NCBI GenBank assembly: GCA_965368585.1
Contig: CBDUNM010000104.1
Coordinates: 1-19,162 of the forward strand
DNA: 19,162 bases
Origin: JARRQB01 sp965368585
GTDB taxonomy: Bacteria > Pseudomonadota > Gammaproteobacteria > Chromatiales > Chromatiaceae
Reading direction: 5' to 3'
Shown: positions 1-7,306 of the stretch, piece by piece
Layout of the letters: every line of letters begins with the position of its first letter
Position numbering within the stretch: position 1 is the first letter of the stretch
The notes under the pieces: generated by a model
Told to the model about the DNA's origin: nothing
The model's input: only the letters and a program-made list of their open reading frames with translations
Database searches by the model: none
Program-made: the position numbers and the translations under genes

Positions 1-19
1 CCCCCCCCCCCCCCCCCCC
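1..19. repeat. Homopolymer run of 19 C at the window edge
   Basis: The first 19 bases are all C, followed directly by ordinary GC-rich sequence containing the 3' end of the solute-binding-protein gene. Such a tract at a contig end is most often an assembly or sequencing artefact. A genuine poly-C phase-variation tract is possible but has no visible support, because no reading frame uses it here. Confidence 0.7.
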
Positions 20-37
20 ACGGCGGGAGGCTGGAAT

Positions 38-1057
38 TCAATCGACCAGCAGATGGGCGGGTATCGTTATTCCGGCCTCCTGGTAATAGCGGGCGGCGCC
101 CTTGTGCAACGGTACCGGCAGACCGGCCAGCGCCTTCTCCAACGCCATGGCCTTGGTGGCCTTGTGGATGGCCTGCAGGAAAGGCAGGTTCTCGTAGATA
201 TTCTTCGTCAGCAGATACACGAACTCTTCGTCGATGTCGGCACGCGTCGCGAGAAAATTCGGTTGCGCGATGGTGTGCCAGTCCTCTTTCTGGTTCGGAT
301 AGGTACCCGCTTTTATCAGATAGGGTGTCCACAGCCTCAGCCCGCCATCGGCCTTTTCGGCAAGTTCCGGGGTGAAATGCAGCGGCGTGATCGAGTCACT
401 CGCCGAAGCAAACAACTTGGTAATGGCGCCCGCCGGCGCACCCGCGGGAATACCCACCCCGGCGACGCGGCCGTCCTGCAACGCATCCGCCGACGGACCG
501 TATCCCGCATGATTCAACTTGAACGACGCGTCCATGTCGACCCCGAGATTCTCCAGAATCTTGCGATTCGAGCCGATGGTCCCCGAGTTGTTCTTGCCCA
601 TCGCCAGGGTCATGCCCTTCATACCCGCCAGATCGGCGATGGTGCCGGTGGCGGCGTGCTCTTTGGCCACCACGAAATGCTCCACATTCTGCCACAGCAT
701 GCTGACCGAGCGCAGATGGGTCTGCTTGCCGGATTCTTTGATGGGCCCGGTACCGTTCCAGGCGTACGCGCCGAACAGGCCTTGCAGGATGGCGAACTGC
801 GCTTCGTTCTCGCGCAGCAGCTTGATGTTCTCTCCGGAGCCGGCCGAGTTAATGGCGGATATGCCCTGCTTGTACGTGGGCTGGATTTTGACTTTGGTCA
901 GGGTCGCGATCGCGACGCCCACCGGATAATAGGTGCCGCCGGTCGAGGCCGTGGCAAGTATGTAATTCTTTTCTTCGGCCGCACAGACGACGCCGGACAA
1001 CACCGCCAGCCACGCAACTGTCAGCGCCAGCAGACGCTTACCATTCATACATTTCAT
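38..1057 (-). CDS. TAXI-family TRAP transporter solute-binding protein
   Basis: Periplasmic binding protein of the TAXI (TRAP-associated extracytoplasmic immunogenic) type, which would deliver an organic acid-like substrate to a fused TRAP permease in the inner membrane. The protein is 339 aa, typical for the family. It begins with a signal peptide (MKCMNGKRLLALTVAW..., likely cut after VVCA near residue 26) and then has the characteristic N-terminal motif ATASTGGTYYPVG. The family pattern continues through AGSGENIKLL, GTIGSN and the C-terminal LTKNIYENLPFL region. I chose the ATG at 1057 over an upstream in-frame start at 1159 because AGAGGTGG lies 4 nt before it and the signal peptide then sits at the N-terminus. 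The permease partner is not in the window; it could lie beyond the left edge, downstream of this gene. The ligand cannot be told from sequence. Confidence 0.9.
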   Translation of the reverse strand: MKCMNGKRLLALTVAWLAVLSGVVCAAEEKNYILATASTGGTYYPVGVAIATLTKVKIQPTYKQGISAINSAGSGENIKLLRENEAQFAILQGLFGAYAWNGTGPIKESGKQTHLRSVSMLWQNVEHFVVAKEHAATGTIADLAGMKGMTLAMGKNNSGTIGSNRKILENLGVDMDASFKLNHAGYGPSADALQDGRVAGVGIPAGAPAGAITKLFASASDSITPLHFTPELAEKADGGLRLWTPYLIKAGTYPNQKEDWHTIAQPNFLATRADIDEEFVYLLTKNIYENLPFLQAIHKATKAMALEKALAGLPVPLHKGAARYYQEAGITIPAHLLVD

Positions 1058-1240
1058 AATTCCACCTCTACTTCGGTCTGTTGTTCTACAAGCCCGTGTC
1101 CCGGTGCGTCGTCCGTTGCATGCCAGAACGGGGTCTGACCGCATATCCCGTACGGTCACGCTTCAACCCAACGCACTGATGACTCTGGACACTTGGCCTT
1201 TAGCCTAGACCATCGACGCAAGCAATGCTCGGCGAGCCGA
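1058..1240. other. Intergenic region between RND pump and TAXI genes
   Basis: A 183-bp gap on the minus-strand side downstream of the pump gene. It contains a short palindrome GCTCGCCGAGC just after the pump stop codon, but no hairpin followed by a T-run, so I call no terminator. A convincing -35/-10 pair for the TAXI gene is also not evident. No credible small gene is seen. Confidence 0.4.
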
Positions 1241-4200
1241 CTATTCGGCCCGCGCGGTACCGCCGCCGATATCGGCCCGGCGCGAGAAAAATCCATACAT
1301 GGCGGGCAGGACGAACAAGGTGAGGAAGGTCGATGACACCAGCCCCCCGACCACCACCGTAGCAAGCGGCCGCTGCACCTCTGATCCCACCCCGGTCGCA
1401 TAGAGCAAGGGCGCAAGGCCCAGCAAGGTCGTCAACGCCGTCATCAGCACGGGACGCAAACGTGACAGCGCACCCTCCAGCAACGCATCCCTGAGGCTCA
1501 GGCCTCCGTCCAGGTTTTGATTAATGGCAGATACCATGACCACCCCGTTGAGCACGGCGATGCCGAATACCGCAATAAAGCCGATCGAGCCGGGCACCGA
1601 CAAATACAGCCCCGTCAGGTACAGTGCCGCGATGCCGCCAATCAGCGCCAGCGGCACATTCAGCATAATGAGCAACGCCTGCCCGATTGAACGGAAGGCA
1701 AAGTAAAGCAGGAGAAAAATCAGTCCGAGTGCCAGGGGGATAACGATGATGAGCCGCTGCTGGGCCCGCTGCTGATTCTCATACTGCCCGCCAAACACCA
1801 CGCTGTATCCTGCAGGCAGGTCAATCTCTGCTGCAATGCGCCGGTCCAGTTCGGCCACCACACTGCCCATGTCCCGGCCCTCTAGATTCGCCTCGATGAC
1901 CACACGACGTTGCACGTCGTCACGACGGATCTGCGGCGGCCCGGACTCGATGCCGACCTCCGCCACATCCCGCAACCTGAGCCAGGCGCCATTGGCAGCA
2001 ACCAGCACCAGGTCGCCAATGCTCTCGGCGTTGTTGCGGTGGCGTGAGTCCAGACGTACGTTGATGTCGTAGCGTTCGTTGCCGCGAATCACCTGACCGG
2101 CCTCCACGCCGCCGATTGCATCCTCCACCAATGCCATGACCTGAGCCACGGGAATTCCGTTGCGGGCCAGACGATCGCGATCGGGACGAATGACGAGCTG
2201 TGACTCACCGCCGATCTGCTCCATCGCCACATCCCGCGTGCCACTGACCGTCTTGGCCAATGCCTCGATTGCTTTACCCGCTTCCGCCAGAACTTCCAGG
2301 TCTGGCCCGAACAGTTTGATGGCGAGTTCCGATTTCACGCCGGATAGAAGCTCATCGACCCGTGTCGCGATGGGTTGTGAAAAGGAAAAGAGCAGCCCCG
2401 GATGAACTTCCATCGCGATTTCAAAGGTCTCCTGCAGGTCGGCACGCGTGTGCGCCGTCCGCCACTGCGCCGGCGGCTGCAGGCCTACATAGATTTCGAT
2501 ATTAGAAACAGGCTCGGGATCACCCCCCAATTCCGCGCGGCCCACGCGGCTGGAGGCATAGGTTACCTCAGGAAAGCCCATCAGTACCCGCTCCATTTCC
2601 GCTGCAACCTCAAGGGCGGTTTCGAGACTCGACGAGGGCGCCAGCGTGACGCGGATATTCAGTGTGCCCTCCTCTAGTTCGGGCACGAACTCGGTACCCA
2701 GCCGAGGAACCAGCAAGATCGCGACGACGAACAGCGCAACGGCAAGTAGCGCGACCATCCAACGCAATCGCAGCGCGCCACGCAAGGCCCGACGGTAGGC
2801 CCACTCGAAGAGTTGTAACAGCGGACTCTTGCGTGCCCGGACGGCGCGGCGGAAACTGAAGCTTGCAAGCGCCGGCACCACGACCAGCGCCACGATGACA
2901 GAGGCGATCATGGCCAGAACGATGGCGACAGCCATCGGTTGGAACAACTTGCCTGCGACTCCCTGGAGCGTGAACAGCGGCGCAAACACCACGACGACCA
3001 CGCCTACCGCGAAGAACACGGGGCGACCAACCTCGCGCGCCGCCTCCTCGATACGCAAGGGTATGCCACGATGGTCGTGACTCGCGTCGAACGGATCGGG
3101 GTCGCCGGGTGCGATCACGTCTTCGACGTATTGCTGGTGGCCTGCATCCGGCGAAGTAAGATGTTTGTAGATGTTTTCCATCATCACCACTGAGCCGTCT
3201 ACCATCATGCCGATGGCGATGGCGAGTCCGCCGAGCGACATCAGATTGGCTGAGACTCCCTGCCATGCCATAACCATCAGCGCCAGCACCACCGACAGCG
3301 GAATGGAAATCAGCACCAACAAGGTGGTGCGGATATTGAGCAGAAACAGGGCAAGCACAATGAGGATAAATACAAAGGCCTGCCCGAATGCACCTGTTAC
3401 AGTGGCAACGGCCTTTTCCACCAAGTCAGCCTGGTCATAGAACGGCTCGATGACGACGCCATCGGGCAAGGCCTGTTGAATCACGGGCAGACGCGCCTTG
3501 ACGCCGTCGATCGTGGCCTTGGTGTTGGCGCCCATGCGCTTGAGCACGATACCGGCTACGACTTCGCCCAACTGTTGTGGTTGCCCATCGGCATCGCGCA
3601 TCGTCATGGTCACCGCACCCTGACGGATTTCTGGACCGAACGCGACATGCGCCGCGTCGCGCACCCGCACCGGCACACCATCTGCGTCTTTTAAGGGAAT
3701 ATTGCCGATATCGCGCAGTCCGTCCTCGCCGGGACGTACCCAGCCCACGCCCCGGATAACGAGCTGTTCCGAGCCGCGATCGAGATACCAGCCACCGGCG
3801 TTGCGGTTATTGGCCTCTATCGCCGCGGCCAGGTCGGTCACCGCAAGTCCGTACGCCAGCAGACGCTGCGGGTCGACTCGCACCTGGTACTGCCGGACTT
3901 CGCCGCCGAAGGAAAGCACGTCAGTGACACCCCCCACGGGCATGACCAGTTGTTTGACCACCCAATCGTTCAAGCTGCGCAGCGCCATGGCGTCGAACCG
4001 TCCGGGGTTCGTGGTGCGCAGGATGTACTGGAACACCTGTCCCAGCCCGGACGTATTGGGTCCCATTACAGGCGTGCCGACACCGTTGGGAATCTGTTCG
4101 CGCGCATCCTGCAGGCGCTCAAATACCAGCTGCCTGGCGAAGTAGATGTCCGTCCCTTCCTTGAAGACCACCGTGACGATGGACAATCCGGTCTTGGAGA

Positions 4201-4453
4201 TAGACCGCACTTCCTCGACGTCCGGCAAGGCGTACATTACCGCCTCGATGGGATAAGTGATCAGCTGCTCCACTTCCTCGGCGGCCAGTCCGCGCGCTTC
4301 GGTGTTCACGGTGACCTGTACGTTTGTCACATCGGGAAAGGCGTCGAGGTTGAGCCGTGGCAAAACCACCGCCGAACCGGCAACAACGGCGAGCAGCGCA
4401 AGTACCACCAGCAGGCGGTTTTGTACCGCCCAAACGATCAATCGATCCAACAT
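1241..4453 (-). CDS. czcA: Heavy-metal efflux RND pump (CzcA/CusA family)
   Basis: Inner-membrane proton-driven RND pump expected to move metal ions into a tripartite efflux channel. Its 1070 aa is the usual length. TM1 (about residues 9-31) is followed by the family motif LDAFPDVTNVQV (36-47). A cluster of TM helices spans about 350-530 and the C-terminal cluster spans about 900-1055. TM4 carries AIAIGMMVDGSVVMMEN (411-427) with D419 and E426 as the conserved proton-relay acids. The first Asp of the classic CzcA DFG signature is replaced by Ala, as in CusA-like members. The three methionines of the CusA Cu/Ag site have no counterpart by eye (regions near 605, 650 and E701 of RVDELLSGVKS), which favours divalent cations. 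A His/Asp-rich cytoplasmic loop (431-466) interrupts the segment after TM4. The start is 9 nt after the stop of the membrane-fusion gene, with GAGGG overlapping that stop, so the two are cotranscribed. The metal is inferred. Confidence 0.93.
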   Translation of the reverse strand: MLDRLIVWAVQNRLLVVLALLAVVAGSAVVLPRLNLDAFPDVTNVQVTVNTEARGLAAEEVEQLITYPIEAVMYALPDVEEVRSISKTGLSIVTVVFKEGTDIYFARQLVFERLQDAREQIPNGVGTPVMGPNTSGLGQVFQYILRTTNPGRFDAMALRSLNDWVVKQLVMPVGGVTDVLSFGGEVRQYQVRVDPQRLLAYGLAVTDLAAAIEANNRNAGGWYLDRGSEQLVIRGVGWVRPGEDGLRDIGNIPLKDADGVPVRVRDAAHVAFGPEIRQGAVTMTMRDADGQPQQLGEVVAGIVLKRMGANTKATIDGVKARLPVIQQALPDGVVIEPFYDQADLVEKAVATVTGAFGQAFVFILIVLALFLLNIRTTLLVLISIPLSVVLALMVMAWQGVSANLMSLGGLAIAIGMMVDGSVVMMENIYKHLTSPDAGHQQYVEDVIAPGDPDPFDASHDHRGIPLRIEEAAREVGRPVFFAVGVVVVVFAPLFTLQGVAGKLFQPMAVAIVLAMIASVIVALVVVPALASFSFRRAVRARKSPLLQLFEWAYRRALRGALRLRWMVALLAVALFVVAILLVPRLGTEFVPELEEGTLNIRVTLAPSSSLETALEVAAEMERVLMGFPEVTYASSRVGRAELGGDPEPVSNIEIYVGLQPPAQWRTAHTRADLQETFEIAMEVHPGLLFSFSQPIATRVDELLSGVKSELAIKLFGPDLEVLAEAGKAIEALAKTVSGTRDVAMEQIGGESQLVIRPDRDRLARNGIPVAQVMALVEDAIGGVEAGQVIRGNERYDINVRLDSRHRNNAESIGDLVLVAANGAWLRLRDVAEVGIESGPPQIRRDDVQRRVVIEANLEGRDMGSVVAELDRRIAAEIDLPAGYSVVFGGQYENQQRAQQRLIIVIPLALGLIFLLLYFAFRSIGQALLIMLNVPLALIGGIAALYLTGLYLSVPGSIGFIAVFGIAVLNGVVMVSAINQNLDGGLSLRDALLEGALSRLRPVLMTALTTLLGLAPLLYATGVGSEVQRPLATVVVGGLVSSTFLTLFVLPAMYGFFSRRADIGGGTARAE

Positions 4454-4462
4454 GGCGCGCCC

Positions 4463-5899
4463 TCAGTGGTTGTGTGGATCGAACCCGCCCTTGGCGAGTT
4501 CCGAGGCGAGGAAGAACGCGCCATGCGTAACCACCTCAGTACCAGGGGACAAGCCTTCGATGACTGCCAAGCCCCCGGTGCTGCGAATCACACGAACCGC
4601 TTTGGGCATGAAGGCACCCGGTTCGTCGCCCGCCACGAATACCTGCCAGTCGCCATCCGGGCTGCGCACAACGGCGGTCTCGGGCAGCGCCATAACAGAT
4701 TGTCCTTGACCCGTATGGACTTCAACATCCACGAAGACACCCGGGTGCAGTTGATGCTTAGGATCCGGCACCTCGACGCGCAGCGCCTGGGTGCGGGTCT
4801 CTTCGTCGATCTGGTGATGGATCTGAATGACTCGGCCGACCAGCCACTCCTCGCCGCTGCTTACCCGTACCGGATTGTGAATCGTCGCCCGCGCCGCGTC
4901 CGCGGGCGGCATCCGGGCCTGGACCCAGCGGACCGATTCATCGGTCACGGCGAATAGCGTCCGCCCGGCTTCGATTACCTCACCCAAGACGAACTCGTCC
5001 GACACAACGGTACCCGCCTGGGGCGCAAGCAGCACGAAGGTCCCATCGGCCCGCGTGGCACCTCGCTGCAACAGTTCGTCCACCTGGTCCGGCGTCATAC
5101 CGTACGCGATCACCCGCGCTCTTGCCTGTTGCCGCGTCACCAGGGCCTCCAGGTGACGACTGTCCGACACAAGGGTTTTATCGAGTTGACGCACCCGCAG
5201 CCATTCGCGCTCGGCAAACACTAAATTTCCCTGGGCCTCCGCCATCTCGACACTTGAGAGCGTCACCATCGGCTGCCCCAGTTCGACGTGCTCGCCCAGC
5301 CGCGCGTGACGGCGTATGACCTGGGCATCAACGCGCGGCGCAATCTGCGCGCTCGCATACGCGTTCAGACGAACCTCGCCCGGGGCGCGCAGCGTTTCTC
5401 CCAAGGCTCGTGGTTCGAGTCGCTCGGTGCGTATACCCAGGGTGTGAAGCTGTTCGGGGCGCAAGCGAACCTCGCCGGACTCCTCTTCTGCGTGTGCGTG
5501 ATCATGCCCGCCAGACTCGCCGTGACCGTGTTCGTCACGACGCGTTTCGTCGTGTTCGGCATGATCGGTGTCAGTTTCGTGGTCATGCTTCCCGTGTTCG
5601 GGTTCGTCAGGGTCGAGATGGCCATGTTCATCAGCTTGCGACTGTTCGTGATCATCATGGTTGTGTTGTTGACTGCCGGAACGGCTGGCCGCGTGATCTG
5701 CATGGGCGTCTTTGCCTTCGTGCTCAGGATGCTCGTGTCCACCGTCGTCACTGGGATGTTCAACCCGGGCAGTAAGCGGGGCTTCGACAGTCGCGGCGGA
5801 GACTGTGGCAAGCGGCACCTGTGACGCAGCTCCGCAAACGAGGAGAACGGCGCACACGCGGACGACCGAGGCGCCCGCGGACACTCTTATTGTTCGCAT
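4463..5899 (-). CDS. czcB: RND efflux membrane-fusion protein (CzcB-like), His-rich
   Basis: Periplasmic adaptor linking the RND pump to an outer-membrane channel. The protein is 478 aa. It has a signal peptide (about 1-35, cut near VSA/ATV), then a low-complexity segment (about 48-136) with roughly 21 His plus many Asp and Glu. The HlyD/CzcB body follows: beta-barrel and lipoyl motifs (GEVRLNAYASAQIAPRVDA, LGEHVELGQPMVTLSS), a helical hairpin, then the second lipoyl half (LLAPQAGTVVSDEFVLGEVIEAGRTLFAV). The membrane-proximal domain ends in FDPHNH. The His-rich stretch probably binds Zn, Co, Ni or Cd in the periplasm; similar stretches occur in some CzcB proteins, but this one is long. The ATG at 5899 has only a weak GGGA upstream. 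It lies between the CzcI-like gene and the pump gene. Confidence 0.92.
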   Translation of the reverse strand: MRTIRVSAGASVVRVCAVLLVCGAASQVPLATVSAATVEAPLTARVEHPSDDGGHEHPEHEGKDAHADHAASRSGSQQHNHDDHEQSQADEHGHLDPDEPEHGKHDHETDTDHAEHDETRRDEHGHGESGGHDHAHAEEESGEVRLRPEQLHTLGIRTERLEPRALGETLRAPGEVRLNAYASAQIAPRVDAQVIRRHARLGEHVELGQPMVTLSSVEMAEAQGNLVFAEREWLRVRQLDKTLVSDSRHLEALVTRQQARARVIAYGMTPDQVDELLQRGATRADGTFVLLAPQAGTVVSDEFVLGEVIEAGRTLFAVTDESVRWVQARMPPADAARATIHNPVRVSSGEEWLVGRVIQIHHQIDEETRTQALRVEVPDPKHQLHPGVFVDVEVHTGQGQSVMALPETAVVRSPDGDWQVFVAGDEPGAFMPKAVRVIRSTGGLAVIEGLSPGTEVVTHGAFFLASELAKGGFDPHNH

Positions 5900-5931
5900 T
5901 GGAAAATTCCCGAATTCTTATTCGACGACAT

Positions 5932-5952
5932 CGCCGCGTTTAAGGCGCGGCG
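5932..5952 (-). other. Intercistronic stem-loop, CzcI-like / czcB
   Basis: A perfect 7-bp GC stem (CGCCGCG / CGCGGCG) with a 7-nt loop lies in the 70-bp gap between the CzcI-like gene and czcB. No T-run follows on either strand, so it does not look like an intrinsic terminator. It could be an mRNA processing or stability element, which is inference. Confidence 0.5.
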
Positions 5953-5969
5953 GACGGCTGAATAACGAA

Positions 5970-6275
5970 TTAGGGCCGCGGAGGTTTGACAGGCGGTGCG
6001 GTAGAACGCGTGAGGAAAATCGCCGTTGCTTTAGTTACGGTCGATTTCGAAGAGATTGGTGAAGCACAGTGGCGTGACTGCACGAAACCGATCAGGTGGG
6101 CGCTCGCATGACAACAATGGTCACAGTCGTCACCATCGGCGTGCGGTTCCTGGCCATCAAACTGCGCCGTGTGGGCATGCTCCGCGATATCGATCTCATG
6201 GCCCTCGAACGCCCACGCCGTCCCGTATCCAAGGATGAAAAACGTCAGCACAGCCACGATGAAGTGATGAGACAA
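5970..6275 (-). CDS. Small exported Cys/His-rich protein, CzcI-like
   Basis: A 101-aa protein with an N-terminal hydrophobic signal (FIVAVLTFFILGYGTAWA, cleavage expected near residue 22). A short metal-ligand core DGDDCDHCCHASAHLIG follows, and the tail ends in STAPPVKPPRP. This arrangement, with a signal, a DCxHCCH-type cluster and a C-terminal PPxxPP, matches small proteins I recall at the head of czc operons and loosely grouped with CzcI. Their role is thought to be periplasmic metal sensing or modulation of efflux expression, but it is poorly established. The frame is open back to a stop at 6315, with no ATG. The best candidate is the TTG at 6275, and a GTG at codon 7 is the alternative; neither has a strong ribosome site. 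It lies 70 nt before czcB and reads the same way, so it is likely the first gene of the operon. Confidence 0.7.
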   Translation of the reverse strand: MSHHFIVAVLTFFILGYGTAWAFEGHEIDIAEHAHTAQFDGQEPHADGDDCDHCCHASAHLIGFVQSRHCASPISSKSTVTKATAIFLTRSTAPPVKPPRP

Positions 6276-6304
6276 GCTAATCGCCTGATTCCTAAAGTCC
6301 GGAC

Positions 6305-6336
6305 CGATAATCGGCTATTTCATTGAGTAATTATCG
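6305..6336. promoter_or_regulatory. Inverted repeat upstream of the metal-efflux operon
   Basis: CGATAAT (6305-6311) and ATTATCG (6330-6336) are 7-bp inverted arms 18 nt apart. The left arm is itself part of the palindrome CCGATAATCGG (6304-6314). The element lies just upstream of the TTG of the CzcI-like gene, where an operator for a metal-responsive regulator would be expected. No clear -35/-10 pair could be placed, and no regulator gene is in the window, so assignment is tentative. Confidence 0.35.
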
Positions 6337-6420
6337 ACTTCCTACAAAAAACGCCTCCATCGTAGCCCAAATTACTGGTCGCGGCCAGATTCCCACGACT
6401 GGGGCGGCCCGAACACATCA

Positions 6421-7224
6421 TTAGCGCAAACCGAGCACGTCCTGCATGTCGAACAATCCGTGTTTGCGCTCGCAGATCCAGCCGGCGGCACGGACCGCGC
6501 CTTTCGCAAAGGTCATGCGGCTGGAGGCCTTGTGCACGATCTCGATACGCTCGCCTTCGGTGGCAAACCAGACACTGTGCTCGCCCACCACGTCGCCCGC
6601 GCGTATGGTTTCGAAGCCGATCGTTTGGCGATTGCGCTCACCGGTCTGCCCCTCGCGGCCGTATACCGCGACGGCTGCCAGATCACGACCCAGGGTCTCG
6701 GCGACCACCTCGCCCATGCGTAACGCGGTGCCGGACGGGGCATCTTTCTTGTGCCGATGGTGCGCTTCGACGATTTCGATATCCGCGTCATCGCCCATCA
6801 CCCGGGCGGCGGTTTCCAACAATTTGAAGCACAGATTGACCCCGACGCTCATGTTGGGCGCGAACACGATCCCGATCTCCCGGGCAGCCGCCGCGACAAG
6901 CTTCTTTTGCTCGTCGTCCAAACCGGTCGTACCGATCACCATGCGCTTGCCGTGTTTGCGGCACACCTCCAGATGCACCATGGTGGCGGCCGGTCCGGTA
7001 AAATCGATCACCACGTCAAAGGCGTCGATCACCTTGGTCAGGCTGTGCGACACGGTCACACCCAGGTTTCCCACCCCGGCCAGTTCGCCCGCATCGGCGC
7101 CGACCAGGGTGGATTCGGCTCGTTCGGTCGCGGCCGTCAATTCCAGCCCGTCAGCAGCACCAACCGCCTCGATCAGGGTCTTGCCCATGCGCCCGCCGGC
7201 ACCGACGACAGCTACTCGCATCAT
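6421..7224 (-). CDS. dapB: 4-hydroxy-tetrahydrodipicolinate reductase
   Basis: Cytoplasmic enzyme of lysine and diaminopimelate synthesis that reduces the DapA product to tetrahydrodipicolinate with NAD(P)H. The protein is 267 aa, within the family's usual length. The nucleotide-binding loop GAGGRMG is at residues 8-14, GTTG at 98-101, and the catalytic segment EAHHRHKKDAPSGTA at 153-167, including the His pair H155/H156 and Lys159. The C-terminal tetramerisation part ends GLFDMQDVLGL as expected. Two consecutive ATGs (7224 and 7221) are possible starts; the upstream ribosome site is weak (AAGAG). It follows dnaJ with an 82-bp gap that contains a strong hairpin, so it may be partly cotranscribed with the chaperone genes or have its own promoter. 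In many gammaproteobacteria carAB follow dapB; here the metal-efflux operon does. Confidence 0.97.
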   Translation of the reverse strand: MMRVAVVGAGGRMGKTLIEAVGAADGLELTAATERAESTLVGADAGELAGVGNLGVTVSHSLTKVIDAFDVVIDFTGPAATMVHLEVCRKHGKRMVIGTTGLDDEQKKLVAAAAREIGIVFAPNMSVGVNLCFKLLETAARVMGDDADIEIVEAHHRHKKDAPSGTALRMGEVVAETLGRDLAAVAVYGREGQTGERNRQTIGFETIRAGDVVGEHSVWFATEGERIEIVHKASSRMTFAKGAVRAAGWICERKHGLFDMQDVLGLR

Positions 7225-7274
7225 GTCATCACTCTTTCGACTGAGATTAGGTATGTTATCGGACTACACCGACT

Positions 7275-7297
7275 TGGTCGCCGCGCCGCGGTGACCA
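7275..7297 (-). terminator. Strong hairpin after dnaJ, no U-tract
   Basis: A 10-bp stem with one G-T wobble and a 3-nt loop (arms 7275-7284 and 7288-7297) begins 10 nt after the dnaJ stop. On the dnaJ-coding strand it is followed by AAGTCGG rather than a run of T. It therefore may slow polymerase or protect the 3' end of the chaperone mRNA rather than act as a standard intrinsic terminator. Confidence 0.45.
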
Positions 7298-7306
7298 CCG
7301 AAATAC

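Noticed and set aside
53..1138. Plus-strand open frame of 361 codons opposite the TAXI gene
   Set aside because: Arg/Gly-rich shadow translation with no recognisable fold; the minus-strand protein has a signal peptide and family motifs.
3950..4957. Plus-strand open frame crossing czcA and czcB
   Set aside because: It spans the junction of two well-supported genes on the other strand and shows no family features.
5288..5824. Plus-strand hydrophobic frame opposite the czcB His-rich region
   Set aside because: The apparent membrane-like protein (Val/Met/Phe-rich) arises because CAT/CAC and GAx codons read backwards give ATG, GTG and TTC-like codons; not a real gene.
6340..6420. Intrinsic terminator after dapB
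   Set aside because: A GC hairpin (CTGG...CCAG near 6374-6387) and a T6 run on the dapB strand (near 6345-6351) are both present, but they are about 20 nt apart, so they do not form a standard terminator.
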